NCBI GenBank assembly: GCA_039105265.1
Contig: JAPFFF010000018.1
Coordinates: 2,976,001 to 3,040,000 of the forward strand
DNA from: Tritrichomonas musculus
Taxonomy: Eukaryota > Parabasalia > Tritrichomonadida > Tritrichomonadidae
Length of the DNA stretch: 64,000 nucleotides
Direction of reading: 5' to 3'
Part shown: positions 31,951-41,199 of the stretch, in pieces
How positions within the stretch are numbered: the stretch's first letter is position 1
Layout: the number at the start of each line of letters is the position of its first letter
Program-made: the position numbers and the translations under genes
The notes under the pieces: generated by a model
What the model was told of the DNA's origin: nothing
The model's database searches: none
What the model saw: the letters and a program-made list of their open reading frames with translations, nothing else

Positions 31951-32946
31951 TAGGGGTTTTTCGAAAAAAAAAGTTTTTTCGAAAAAAATACAATTTTTCA
32001 GAAAAAAGATAGGTCGGCCAGAATAACGAGTTTTGTCAAAAAAAATAAAAAAACGTAGGAATATCTTCTATTTGATATATAATATTATATGATATCTACA
32101 TATTCTGTTTACCAAGTTTCATCCAATTTCTTGAGTTGAGTTTTGTGAAATTTATGTATTTTCTTTAAAATAAATAATATTAATATATCCTATAATTATC
32201 ATAAAAAAAGATAATCATTTATGTTTACTTATATCTATAATATCATATTAAATTTAGTGTAATCATTAATAAATAAATATTTATTTTATTTAACATGAAA
32301 AATTCATTTTTAAACACTCCAAAATTCAATTCTTTTTGAAAAAGTTTGGGATAATTTCCTTTAAGAATTTCTTCTTCTTTTTCATTTTTAAGTCGACTTT
32401 TGTTGTTATATAAGTTTTTATAATATAATAAAATAAAAATAAAAAGGAAATTTGATCTTCTATTTTTTCTTAAATTGTATTAAATTTTTTCCATCAATTC
32501 ACTGATGAATAATAAATATTTCTAAATTATTATTATATTTATATATATTATATATAGTATATAAATAAAGAAAATTAAAAAATAACATTTGAATATAATA
32601 TATAGCAGGATATAATTGTTTTAAATTCAAATTTCAAAAAAAATGATGATAAATAAAAATCCAACTCAAGAATTTCCACCAAATTTAGATGTTTTCTTAA
32701 TCATATGTTCATGAAACAAATATATAAGTTTGGGAAGTTTCTAGCGTTTTTTAAAATTTCGCTTTATGTTTTTGACAAATACGTTATTTTGGCCGACCTA
32801 TGAAAAAAGTTGATTTTTTGGAAAAATTATTGTGAATTTATTTGGCCAGACGATCAAAAATCATTCAAAACGTTTTCCGAAAAAACTACTTTTTTCGGAA
32901 AAACTTTATTTTTTAAGCAAAAAGTATTTTTTTCGAAAACCTCCTA
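31951..32946. mobile_element. Inner 1-kb MITE of the same TIR family
   Basis: The left end at 31951 starts TAGGGGTTTTTCG and reaches the inner block TAGGTCGGCCAGAATAACG near 32010-32030. The right arm carries the inverted TAGGTCGGCCAAAATAACG near 32775-32795 and ends at 32946. The left arm lacks about 100 bases of the outer part present on the right, so it is an internal-deletion version. No ORF. Confidence 0.55.
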
Positions 32947-33060
32947 TTGTTAAAATGACTTTAACGTATTATTTCAATTTCATTGTATTATGATCGTTGT
33001 TAATGAACGTTACGCATTCAATTTATTGAATATCGTAAAAAAAAAGTTCATAGAGGAAGT

Positions 33061-33070
33061 TCATTTTTGG
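33061..33070 (+). promoter_or_regulatory. Initiator-like TCATTTT before the 33071 gene
   Basis: TCATTTT eight bases before an ATG fits the trichomonad Initiator (TCA+1 Y W W), which sits very close to start codons. It supports the ATG at 33071 over the upstream one at 32990. Confidence 0.5.
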
Positions 33071-33796
33071 ATGGAAAAAAAGAAGAAAACACCTTTTCTT
33101 CAACTAGTTCCGGCAAATTTACATGCATTCGAATCTACAGATCAAGAAGAACAGAAGGATGATTTCAACAACGATTCAAATAATTCTGAAAATGATGTTC
33201 TTAAAGAAGATCCCATAATTGAAATGTTTGGAGATGAAGAAATTGGAAGCACTATAAAGAACAATAGACTTACTCAAGAATCACAAGATGATGAATCATC
33301 AGAAGATGAACTTTTTAAATTCAAATCACAAGATCCGTGCATTAAAAAAATCAAGAATTCCAAGACAACTCAAAAAATAGAATTTAAGCCAATAGAAAAG
33401 AAACAACCCCCAACAGAAACTACTAAAAAGCAGATAATTGAGAAAACAACGAAAAATCCTAGTCCAACTTCAACGCCAAAGAAACAAAGCAAATCAAAAC
33501 AAGTTTCGCCAAACAGTGGCAAACAGCGGAAAATCTTTGAATTTGGCAAGGTTACTAATTTACCAAAGGAAGACCCAGACGATTTTTACGATACTATTCA
33601 ACAAATATATGCATACTTTAATAACAAAAAATCAATTCCTTTAATTTTATCTGTAATACATCAATCTGCTGGAAATATTTATGAAGCAATTCATAGGCTT
33701 GCATATAATGTGTATGAATATAACGAAGAAAGTATTGATCTCAGCTATTCATCCATTTGCTCGGTTTCAGATGATTTGGCCAAATACTTTTTATAG
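33071..33796 (+). CDS. Unrecognised acidic/lysine-rich protein, 241 residues
   Basis: Begins MEKKKKTPFLQLVPANLHAF; the longer frame starting at 32990 adds 27 residues but lies upstream of the Initiator-like site. Residues about 20-175 are disordered, alternating acidic and Lys/Pro/Thr/Ser-rich tracts. The C-terminal 70 residues (DFYDTIQQIYAYFNNKKSIP then LILSVIHQSAGNIYEAIHRL) form a compact helical domain ending close to the stop. The arrangement recalls nuclear proteins with a helical C-terminal interaction domain such as Rap1-type or UBA-type modules, but no family can be named. Intact. Confidence 0.6.
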   Translation: MEKKKKTPFLQLVPANLHAFESTDQEEQKDDFNNDSNNSENDVLKEDPIIEMFGDEEIGSTIKNNRLTQESQDDESSEDELFKFKSQDPCIKKIKNSKTTQKIEFKPIEKKQPPTETTKKQIIEKTTKNPSPTSTPKKQSKSKQVSPNSGKQRKIFEFGKVTNLPKEDPDDFYDTIQQIYAYFNNKKSIPLILSVIHQSAGNIYEAIHRLAYNVYEYNEESIDLSYSSICSVSDDLAKYFL

Positions 33797-34142
33797 AAAT
33801 TTGATTGCGATGAAATCGAATGTTTTTTTTTTTTTTTATATTTGTGAATTTAAATATTATAATATTATTGTGTTTTATTAAAAAAACAAATTTTTATTTT
33901 GCTAATTAAATGATTTCTTGATGTCTTTCTTGCTGAAGAAATAATATGAGAATGAACAAATTTCTGTTGGCTATGAATATTATTTTTTTTTTTAATCAAA
34001 CCAATTTTATCCTACAAGCATTAATAAGAATCGAAACATAAAAAATTTGAATTCATTGTAATGATTTTTTTTAATTAACAAAAGAAATGGCTGATGTCAT
34101 ATGTATCAATATATAATATTTATTATTAGAGCGAAAGGGAAT

Positions 34143-34176
34143 AAATCGCTTTAATATTTAAATTATAAAGCGATTT
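34143..34176. terminator. 11-bp hairpin between convergent genes
   Basis: AAATCGCTTTA (34143-34153) and its complement TAAAGCGATTT (34166-34176) flank a 12-base AT loop, followed by a T-rich stretch on the plus strand. It lies between the convergent ends of the genes at 33796 and 34237, so a role in 3'-end formation is possible; this is position-based inference. Confidence 0.4.
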
Positions 34177-34236
34177 TTTATAATAAAACCCCTCACTACA
34201 TTAAAAAATAAATAATAAAAAAAATAAAGATTAAAT

Positions 34237-36081
34237 TTATCTTCTTCCGCCACGGCGTGTTCCAGTCTGCATCTTAGACTTATTTCCATTCATTCGTTGA
34301 CAAACAGGTATATGTCTTTTTGCAGCCTCAGGTGCAAACTTTCGCCCACAACAAGGACACTCAACACGATCATCATCTTCCTCTGGAAAAGAAGGAGGAG
34401 CTGGAGGAGGCCCAACAGCTTTACCATTTGCTTTATTATTTTCATATTCAGTATATTGACGAGCAGCACGAAGATTTGAAATCAATTTTTCGTGTTCAAG
34501 TTTATATTTTGGAACACCGTTCTTTGATTTGTTTGACGGCGTATTATCTTCATCCATTTTATGTATAAATTGCTCGGCTTCTGAGCCTTTAATTCGCATT
34601 TTCCTTGCATCAAAAGGCTTTTTCTTTTTCTGGGACGATTTAGCGCAAATTGCTTCGTGCTTATCAATACGATCAATTGCAAATTTTCTTCCACAGTATT
34701 TGCATTCAACTCTTTCTTGTGGCTGATTAGAATTCTGTAGTTGCATTTGCTGTTGACGCATATTATTTTGTTGTGGTTGTCTCTGTGGAGGTTGATACTT
34801 ATTATTATAATCGTCTTGATATCCTTGATCATCATCATCTTCATCACCTCCTGGTTCATCATCATCCATATTATCATATTGAGGTTGCTGCTGCACTTGT
34901 GAACGATACGGCTGCCTACGGTTTGATGCGTTATAATTTCCATGATCTTCTTGGTAGTCTTGCTGAGATGAATATCTACTATTAGAGGCTGAAGAATTGG
35001 ATCCAGCCCCTTGTCTGATTGGTGTTTTTCTCTGTTGAGTTGCATGCCTATTGTAATAATCGTCGCGTTGATTTCGTTGAGTCTGTCGTTGATATGGCTC
35101 ATCATCTTCATCTTCTTTATCATAATCATCATCATCATTTACATTATTATTATTATGATAATTATTATTTGAATAAGCTGAGGTTTTCACCGCTGGTGAT
35201 GACATTGGATTATCTCTAATTTTTGGACGAGAAACAAATGGATTTTCTTCTTCATCAAATCCATTATCATTATCATCATAACGATTATTGTTGTAATTAT
35301 TATTTTGATTCCTTCTTCCATATTGATCGGGCGTTTTCCTTGAGGAAGCATCATTAAAGTTGCTTTGCCTATTTTGAAAACGTTCATTTGATGATTGTCG
35401 AGTAGGCTGTTGAGGTTCTTGTTGCTGATATTGTTGACGCATTTGCATTTGCCTTCTTTTTTGTTCCCAATCGCTTGGTGGTTTAGACGAATTATTATCA
35501 GAATCACTATTATCTTGATAATTCCTTCTTTGGTTTCTTGACGAAAAATAATTATTATTATTATCATCTTCATTTGTAACCTTTTTAGCTACTCTATATG
35601 AACTGTGATCTTCAGGCGGCGTTTTACGATTATTAGAACGATAAGAATATGTTTCATCATCATCTTGTTGCATTTGCTGCTGCTGTTGTTGTTGAGGTTG
35701 CCGAAATTGGGTTTGTTTTTGTTGCTGCTGTCTTCGCTGATTCCACATTGAATTATCTTCGTCTTGATACTGCGATTTTTGAGGTTTTGAAGATATTTCG
35801 TCGTTGTGTGATGAATTTGTCGTTTGCGGATTTCTAAAAGAAGAACGATTTGGTTGAGTTGACTTATTTACTTTCAAATTATTAATAAAGTTAATAAGCG
35901 TAAGTCGATGTCCTATAAGTTTAACGCCTAATTCTTTTAAGTGAGAATCTTTGAGATATATTAATGCTTCGCCGTTAACGTCGTTATCAAGAAATGCTGT
36001 TCCATATTTACCTAGACCTAAGGTTTGTAGGTTTTGGACAACCTCTGAAGGTGTCCAATCGGGATACTCAGGAGTTGTCAT
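34237..36081 (-). CDS. SAM-domain protein with two C2HC zinc fingers
   Basis: 614 residues from the ATG at 36081 (MTTPEYPDWTPSEVVQNLQT); a longer frame starts only at TTG. Residues about 8-70 form a SAM domain (LGLGKYGTAFLDNDVNGEAL, then LKELGVKLIGHRLTLINFI). Residues 80-440 are a long Gln/Asn/Asp/Arg-rich disordered region with poly-Q blocks. Near residues 455-478 and 573-595 lie two zf-C2HC fingers (VECKYCGRKFAIDRIDKHEA-IC and VECPCCGRKFAPEAAKRHIP-VC). The finger type is that of ZC2HC1-family proteins, often linked to cilia and centrosomes; the SAM fusion suggests a scaffold. A basic GTRRGGRR tail ends it. Divergent from the LRR gene starting at 36343. Confidence 0.8.
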   Translation of the reverse strand: MTTPEYPDWTPSEVVQNLQTLGLGKYGTAFLDNDVNGEALIYLKDSHLKELGVKLIGHRLTLINFINNLKVNKSTQPNRSSFRNPQTTNSSHNDEISSKPQKSQYQDEDNSMWNQRRQQQQKQTQFRQPQQQQQQQMQQDDDETYSYRSNNRKTPPEDHSSYRVAKKVTNEDDNNNNYFSSRNQRRNYQDNSDSDNNSSKPPSDWEQKRRQMQMRQQYQQQEPQQPTRQSSNERFQNRQSNFNDASSRKTPDQYGRRNQNNNYNNNRYDDNDNGFDEEENPFVSRPKIRDNPMSSPAVKTSAYSNNNYHNNNNVNDDDDYDKEDEDDEPYQRQTQRNQRDDYYNRHATQQRKTPIRQGAGSNSSASNSRYSSQQDYQEDHGNYNASNRRQPYRSQVQQQPQYDNMDDDEPGGDEDDDDQGYQDDYNNKYQPPQRQPQQNNMRQQQMQLQNSNQPQERVECKYCGRKFAIDRIDKHEAICAKSSQKKKKPFDARKMRIKGSEAEQFIHKMDEDNTPSNKSKNGVPKYKLEHEKLISNLRAARQYTEYENNKANGKAVGPPPAPPSFPEEDDDRVECPCCGRKFAPEAAKRHIPVCQRMNGNKSKMQTGTRRGGRR

Positions 36082-36342
36082 ATTATCTAAATTATAAACG
36101 GATATACAAGGATATTCCAAACTGTCAAAGACAGTCTGTCATTTTGAAGAAAAACTATACACAGGAAAAAAATGAATTTTTTTTATTTCATTTGATATTT
36201 TATGCTTTATAAATATTTAATTGATATTAAATTTCAAAAGATTTTGCATAGATTACAAGATATAAATAAAAGTTTAAAAAATTTGAAATTGAATTCGTAT
36301 TTCTTTATTTCTTTTAAAATATTACGTTATTTTCGTTCAAAA

Positions 36343-38346
36343 ATGATGGAATTGAAACAAAGTGGAATTATTGATAGCCTTTTTCAGGCGAAAGTTAGGG
36401 ATAATGGAACAGAAGCTGATTATACAGAAGAAGAATATAACAAATTTTGTAACCAACTTGAAAAAGCATTTCCTATCGGTACACTTGATTTTACAGGTCA
36501 GCAAATAGGAATGAGTATTTTAACTAAACTCACAAAAATTCTTCGAGAATCTAGGCATATTCGAAGTTTTAGACTGTACGGAAATTTAATTCGTGATCAT
36601 GGTATACACGCTTTATTTCAACTTTTAATTTCAAATCCAGGAGTAGTAATTCTCGATATCGGATGTAATGATTTTACAAATCAGGCGGTTCCGTGCCTTA
36701 TTGATATTATTTTAAACACATCCATCAAATCACTTCAAATTGGAGCGACAGGTCTACCTTGGCATAACAACAAATTTAATATTCAGTCAATGATTGAAAT
36801 TTTAAGCGCAATTCAGCAGTCATATCGAATTGTTTATTTAGGTCTTAGTGGATTAAAAATGAGTGTCCGTCATGGAGCAAGACGGATTACAATGGCAGAA
36901 GAATTAGCGACATATTTACGTAATGACAATATACTTAAATCACTTTCAATATCTGATTGCGGATTCACTCCTAAAGAAATGGAACTTGTTTTACTTTCAG
37001 GTTTAATTTACAATCCGAATATTAAATTTTTAGATATGCACATCAGCCCACTATTAGATCCTAATGGAACCGAATTTATGCGTAATCTTTCAAATATGAA
37101 AAGCTTAACATATTTAGATGTAAGCAACTGCCACTTATCAGCAAGTGCTGGCGTTGAACTTGCAGGTTCTCTTAAAAGATCTAAATCTCTAATTGTGCTT
37201 AATTTAAGCAATAATCAAATTGGGGATGAAGGTTTTATGGAAATTTTAAAGGTATTATTGGAGAATCAAACACTAACTGAACTCGATGTATCTAATAACG
37301 ATATAGGATCAACAATAGCCGAACTTTTAGGCAAAGTTATTGAGAAAAACCAAGTTCTTTATTCACTTGATTTAACAAATAATTTTATTGGTGATGAGTC
37401 TGCTTTTGCGATTGCATCTTCAATTGGTAAAAATGAAGGCATCACTAAATTATCAATTGCATCATGCCGCATTTCAGATGAAGGAGCAATTGCCATTTGC
37501 CATTCATTAGTTAAAAACACTGTTTTAAGAAAACTCTATATTAATAACAATTTTTTAACTAGAGAAAGTGGATATCGTATCATTGATGCACTTCGTGGAA
37601 ATGAGCACATATTTGTTCTTGACCTTTCAGCAACACAGATTGATCATTTTGTTATAAAAGCTGCAAATGACCTTTGTATTCGAAATAAACAAATTCAAAA
37701 AGAAACAGATTTACAACCTTTAAAGAAACAGCTTGTTCAGCTTTCAATTCAACAAACAAAAATGCCTGAAGCAGAATCTAGGCTAAAAAATCTCGAAAAT
37801 AAACTTGATGAAGTTGTTAATAAAATCGTCAGAAAAGAAGGAGAAATTGAAGCAAAAAGAATTGATGCTGATGGAAAATTGCACGGAATCAGGAAAGACA
37901 TTCAAGATATCGAACAACTTATTCAAGATGAAGAAAAAGCAATGGACACGCTTGATAAAGAAGGCGAAAAATTAAAAAAAGATTTCGATACAAGATATCA
38001 GGCAACAATGGGAGATATTGAAAAAGAAAAGGCTTTGATCTCATCTCTCGAGAAGGAATCTGATACAATTGATGAAAATATGAAAAAATTCGCTGAAGAA
38101 CATGAAAAAAAGAAAGACGATATGCTGAAAGAAATAGAAGAACTACAAAAATTGTTGGAGCAAACATTAGAAGTTATGAATGATCCGGAAGCAATTAAAA
38201 ATTATCAAGAACCTGAACTTGAATTCTTGAAAGAAGAAGATCCATTGTTTCTTGTCGATCAAATTGATGATCTTCGTGATGCAGAAAATAAAGGAAAGAA
38301 AAAGAAAGGAAAAGGTAAGAAAGGAAAGAAAGCAAAAGGTAAATGA
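36343..38346 (+). CDS. Leucine-rich repeat (RI type) protein with coiled-coil tail
   Basis: 667 residues from the tandem ATGs at 36343 (MMELKQSGIIDSLFQAKVRD); the frame is open 47 codons further but that part is AT-rich and preceded by TTCAAAAATG. Residues about 50-430 hold about ten RI-type LRRs (LIVLNLSNNQIGDEGFMEIL, LYSLDLTNNFIGDESAFAIA). Residues 450-620 are heptad coiled coil rich in Lys/Glu. The end is a Lys/Gly tail (KGKKKKGKGKKGKKAKGK). Such LRR plus coiled-coil layouts are frequent among flagellar and basal-body proteins, but no ortholog is named. Intact and well conserved in style. Confidence 0.75.
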   Translation: MMELKQSGIIDSLFQAKVRDNGTEADYTEEEYNKFCNQLEKAFPIGTLDFTGQQIGMSILTKLTKILRESRHIRSFRLYGNLIRDHGIHALFQLLISNPGVVILDIGCNDFTNQAVPCLIDIILNTSIKSLQIGATGLPWHNNKFNIQSMIEILSAIQQSYRIVYLGLSGLKMSVRHGARRITMAEELATYLRNDNILKSLSISDCGFTPKEMELVLLSGLIYNPNIKFLDMHISPLLDPNGTEFMRNLSNMKSLTYLDVSNCHLSASAGVELAGSLKRSKSLIVLNLSNNQIGDEGFMEILKVLLENQTLTELDVSNNDIGSTIAELLGKVIEKNQVLYSLDLTNNFIGDESAFAIASSIGKNEGITKLSIASCRISDEGAIAICHSLVKNTVLRKLYINNNFLTRESGYRIIDALRGNEHIFVLDLSATQIDHFVIKAANDLCIRNKQIQKETDLQPLKKQLVQLSIQQTKMPEAESRLKNLENKLDEVVNKIVRKEGEIEAKRIDADGKLHGIRKDIQDIEQLIQDEEKAMDTLDKEGEKLKKDFDTRYQATMGDIEKEKALISSLEKESDTIDENMKKFAEEHEKKKDDMLKEIEELQKLLEQTLEVMNDPEAIKNYQEPELEFLKEEDPLFLVDQIDDLRDAENKGKKKKGKGKKGKKAKGK

Positions 38347-38837
38347 GAAGGATTTTCTTTCTTTTTCTATATATCTAAGTCTTTTTTTTTTTTTTTTTTT
38401 AATTATTGTTTGTATAAAATATTAATTTATATTTTTTTTTCTCTCTTCTTCTTTTATTCATTGCATTTGATTAGATATGCTATTCATTTAATTTTTTTTA
38501 TTTTGAGATGCTGAATATTGTAAATAAATGAATGACATTGATCTAAATAAAAATGTTGTTTATAAACAAATAAATTTTTTGAGGTATTTTGATATTTAAA
38601 TCAAATACTTATAATAACGTTTATTGACTTATACTATTAATTGTTTATATTTAAAATAATTTTTAATAAAATTATTTAAATTTTAAGATATAAATGCAAG
38701 AAAATTTGAAATTAAATATTTTGGAAAAATTCTGAAATACCTAAAAAAACGATCAAATGTTTATCAAAAAATTCTTTAAATAAAATAAACTTTTGATAAG
38801 GTTTTTTTCAGAATAAAAAAATCGTTACTTAATATTT
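38347..38837. other. AT-rich intergenic stretch
   Basis: Long T-run just after the LRR gene (about 38383-38400), then AT-rich DNA without a gene. It ends at the Initiator-like TCATTTT of the next gene. Confidence 0.5.
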
Positions 38838-38844
38838 TCATTTT
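38838..38844 (+). promoter_or_regulatory. Initiator-like TCATTTT before the dynein light-chain-like gene
   Basis: TCATTTT lies 48 bases before the first in-frame ATG (38888). It matches TCA+1 Y W W and would give a short 5' UTR. Confidence 0.4.
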
Positions 38845-38887
38845 GAATACCTCTTCTCTTTCTTCGCTTAGGCCTTCTTTGAAGGCA

Positions 38888-40912
38888 ATGCGCCCAATTA
38901 CCTCCTATCCAAAGGGGAAAAGCACACATCACTCAACAACAGCTAAACTTGCACCCCTTCCTCCTTCAACAGCTGAAACTCCTAGTCCAAACGTTAATAA
39001 TAATCGCTTTCAAGCTCGTTCTTCTCTTCAATTAAAAAAATGGCGTCAAAATCTCTTTCCAACCCCATCTCCTGCTTCAAAACGAGAAGTTGAACTTCTT
39101 GGCGAATGGCTTAATTCTGTTCTTGCTGAGAATCTCGAACAAAATGATAATCCAATTGATGTATGTACAAACGCGCAACATTGGTTTTCGGTTGCTTTTA
39201 ACGAATTAGTGAGGCAAGTTTCAATAGATTGTGCTGAGCGCGGGAGACTTTTTGCTGTTATATGGAAAAGAAACCAAGATTTGCTTACAAAGCTTGTTCA
39301 AATTCAACGCGAAGAACGCCAATATATATTACAATGCCACAAAGAAAGAATATTATTTTTGAAGACAGATCTTGAATATTCTCAATCCAGATTAACAACA
39401 ATAACTACAGCATATAATAGTGAACATAGCAGATGGACATCTTCACATGAAAAAGATTTATCAAAATTTGATAGTTTACAACAAAAAATAGATGAACAAA
39501 TTAAAGGAAGAAAAGAATTATTCGCAGAATTAAATGAATTAAGAAAGAAACTAAATCTCCCTGACCAGAAACCTGAACTTGAGCCAGACGAGCCTGCTCA
39601 ATCATTTTCACCAGCTCAAATCAATTCTTTCTGCCAATCATTTAGGTGGAAAATGAGAACTGAAGATGTTGAACCATTGGATATGATGAATGCTTTGGAT
39701 AATATAAATCATTATGCTGAAATTAGCAACTTAGATTCTATAAATATCAGGCAAAAATTTGAAAAATATTTTTTATCGCTACCTCCAGACGCACAACCTG
39801 TTATAAAGCCAATTCCTTGGGTAATTGCTCTTATTTCCTACATTTATAGTTTTTATATGCTTTATCTCTCTTCTCAATCAATAGACAAAAAATTAGTTAA
39901 TGAACCTTTATCTGATTTTGTTTATGACATTCTTTTAAATATTTATGGATGCAGGGCTCATGCTGAACAAGTTCTATTTGATTTTTTATCTACTGTCAAA
40001 AAGTCAGCTGATACAGGTGTCCAACGAATTTTTCATTTTGCCCGCTTTTATGGGATTACTAGTCCGATGCCAATTGAAATATTCCATTTTTATCTTTATT
40101 CATTAGCAACGATGAACCGAGCTCATTCTGGAACTCTTTTTCCTGAATTTGAAGCTGGTGATGCAATAATATGCGGAATACCAGCTCAAGCAGCTTGCTC
40201 AGCATCAGAACGTATTTTCCAAAGATTTGCTTCAGGAAGGTCTCTAAAATTTTACATAGAAAGACTCAATAAAATAGCATCTGATGGGGCAATGCGATTT
40301 GCAGGGAAAAATCTTGCTGAACTTGACAATATTCTTGATTACATTTTATCTGCATATGTTGAAGAATATGCAAAACTTGAAGATAGCTTAAAAGACCAAT
40401 TTTCAAAACTTCCTTTTAAAGAGATTACTACATATACTCAGTTTCATCAATTAATTACATCCCTCAAAATTAAAACCAATGCATTAACTCTACCCAAAAT
40501 GTATCATGAATGCTTGCAAATGTCATATTTAAATAATAACGATGCTGATGGTCAAGCAGACCATAATAAAAACGGCGGAATTAATTGTCAAGTTTTCTCT
40601 GATATTATTAAAAAATACAGATTAAACTTGCCAATCGAATTAGTACCTCAAGATTTTTTAAATGAACAAAATCCTGGAGATATTACGAAATTCATGCAGA
40701 TTGAATTCAAAGAGCATGTTCCTGTCTTTGACAAAATTATTGAAGCTTTGGAGAAGGTAAATGATGAAATAACGATAAAACAGCTTAAAACATCAAAGGC
40801 AAAATTTGAACAAGCTTTATCAAGTCGAAGTCTTGGCAAAACTTTTCAAGCCATCCAAAGGGAATTCTATGAAAAATTATATATGGTTAGTGTTTTTAAC
40901 AGAATAGAATGA
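38888..40912 (+). CDS. Axonemal dynein light-chain-domain protein (AXDND1/p28-like)
   Basis: 674 residues from the first ATG in frame (MRPITSYPKGKSTHHSTTAK); 15 codons further upstream are open but lack an ATG. Near residues 90-230 the Ax_dynein_light signature is readable: WFSVAFNELVRQVSIDCAER followed by GRLFAVIWKRNQDLL and a long coiled coil, like the family's FNELIRQV..CAERG..L block. In inner-arm dyneins this domain binds the heavy chain; longer proteins with it (AXDND1 type) are also axonemal. The C-terminal 430 residues are mostly helical without a recognised domain. Supports a flagellated organism. Intact. Confidence 0.7.
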   Translation: MRPITSYPKGKSTHHSTTAKLAPLPPSTAETPSPNVNNNRFQARSSLQLKKWRQNLFPTPSPASKREVELLGEWLNSVLAENLEQNDNPIDVCTNAQHWFSVAFNELVRQVSIDCAERGRLFAVIWKRNQDLLTKLVQIQREERQYILQCHKERILFLKTDLEYSQSRLTTITTAYNSEHSRWTSSHEKDLSKFDSLQQKIDEQIKGRKELFAELNELRKKLNLPDQKPELEPDEPAQSFSPAQINSFCQSFRWKMRTEDVEPLDMMNALDNINHYAEISNLDSINIRQKFEKYFLSLPPDAQPVIKPIPWVIALISYIYSFYMLYLSSQSIDKKLVNEPLSDFVYDILLNIYGCRAHAEQVLFDFLSTVKKSADTGVQRIFHFARFYGITSPMPIEIFHFYLYSLATMNRAHSGTLFPEFEAGDAIICGIPAQAACSASERIFQRFASGRSLKFYIERLNKIASDGAMRFAGKNLAELDNILDYILSAYVEEYAKLEDSLKDQFSKLPFKEITTYTQFHQLITSLKIKTNALTLPKMYHECLQMSYLNNNDADGQADHNKNGGINCQVFSDIIKKYRLNLPIELVPQDFLNEQNPGDITKFMQIEFKEHVPVFDKIIEALEKVNDEITIKQLKTSKAKFEQALSSRSLGKTFQAIQREFYEKLYMVSVFNRIE

Positions 40913-41192
40913 ATTTGTTTTTTTTTTATGTATGTTTGTTTTAAATAAAAATATTTTATTAAAAATCAAGCGAAAATATAACCAAAACGATATTCAATAG
41001 TATATATAATCTTATACCAATTGCATGTATATTAATTTTTTCAAATATTTTTTTGAGCTTTGCTCGATTATTTATTAACTACCGTTAATTTTCCAGTTGC
41101 ATTTTCTATCCCTTTCTTTAGATACTTTTATTTTAAAACGAGTTTTATTGAAAAATTGAAAGGAAAATTTTCAATTTTATACAAAATACGTT

Positions 41193-41199
41193 TCATAAA
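41193..41199 (+). promoter_or_regulatory. Initiator-like TCATAAA before the 41200 gene
   Basis: TCATAAA abuts the ATG at 41200 and matches TCA+1 Y W W. Such very short 5' UTRs are usual in trichomonads. Confidence 0.45.

Larger units (their letters stand above)
29285..32946. mobile_element. Nested long-TIR elements of one family
   Basis: The left end (29285-29430) and the right end (about 32800-32946) are inverted copies over about 145 bp: left TAGGCAGTTTTCG, right read backwards TAGGAGGTTTTCG, both then rich in TTTTTCCGAAAA words and sharing GATCGT..GGCCAAATAAATTCAC-like cores. TA lies at each outer boundary, compatible with a TA target. The interior is AT-rich non-coding DNA plus a short ORF at 30300-30584. 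A second left end of the same family starts at 31951, so at least two copies are nested or share the right end. No transposase recognised. Confidence 0.6.

Noticed and set aside
35187-35573. Minus-strand second frame (IIII/Met-rich) within the SAM/zinc-finger gene, and plus-strand His-rich frames there
   Set aside because: Shadows of AAT/GAT-rich codons encoding the disordered region.
38843-38887. Upstream extension of the dynein light-chain-like gene
   Set aside because: The frame is open but starts at TTG; the first ATG is at 38888. The same reasoning moved the starts at 36120 to 36081, 43803 to 43812 and 23315 to 23324.
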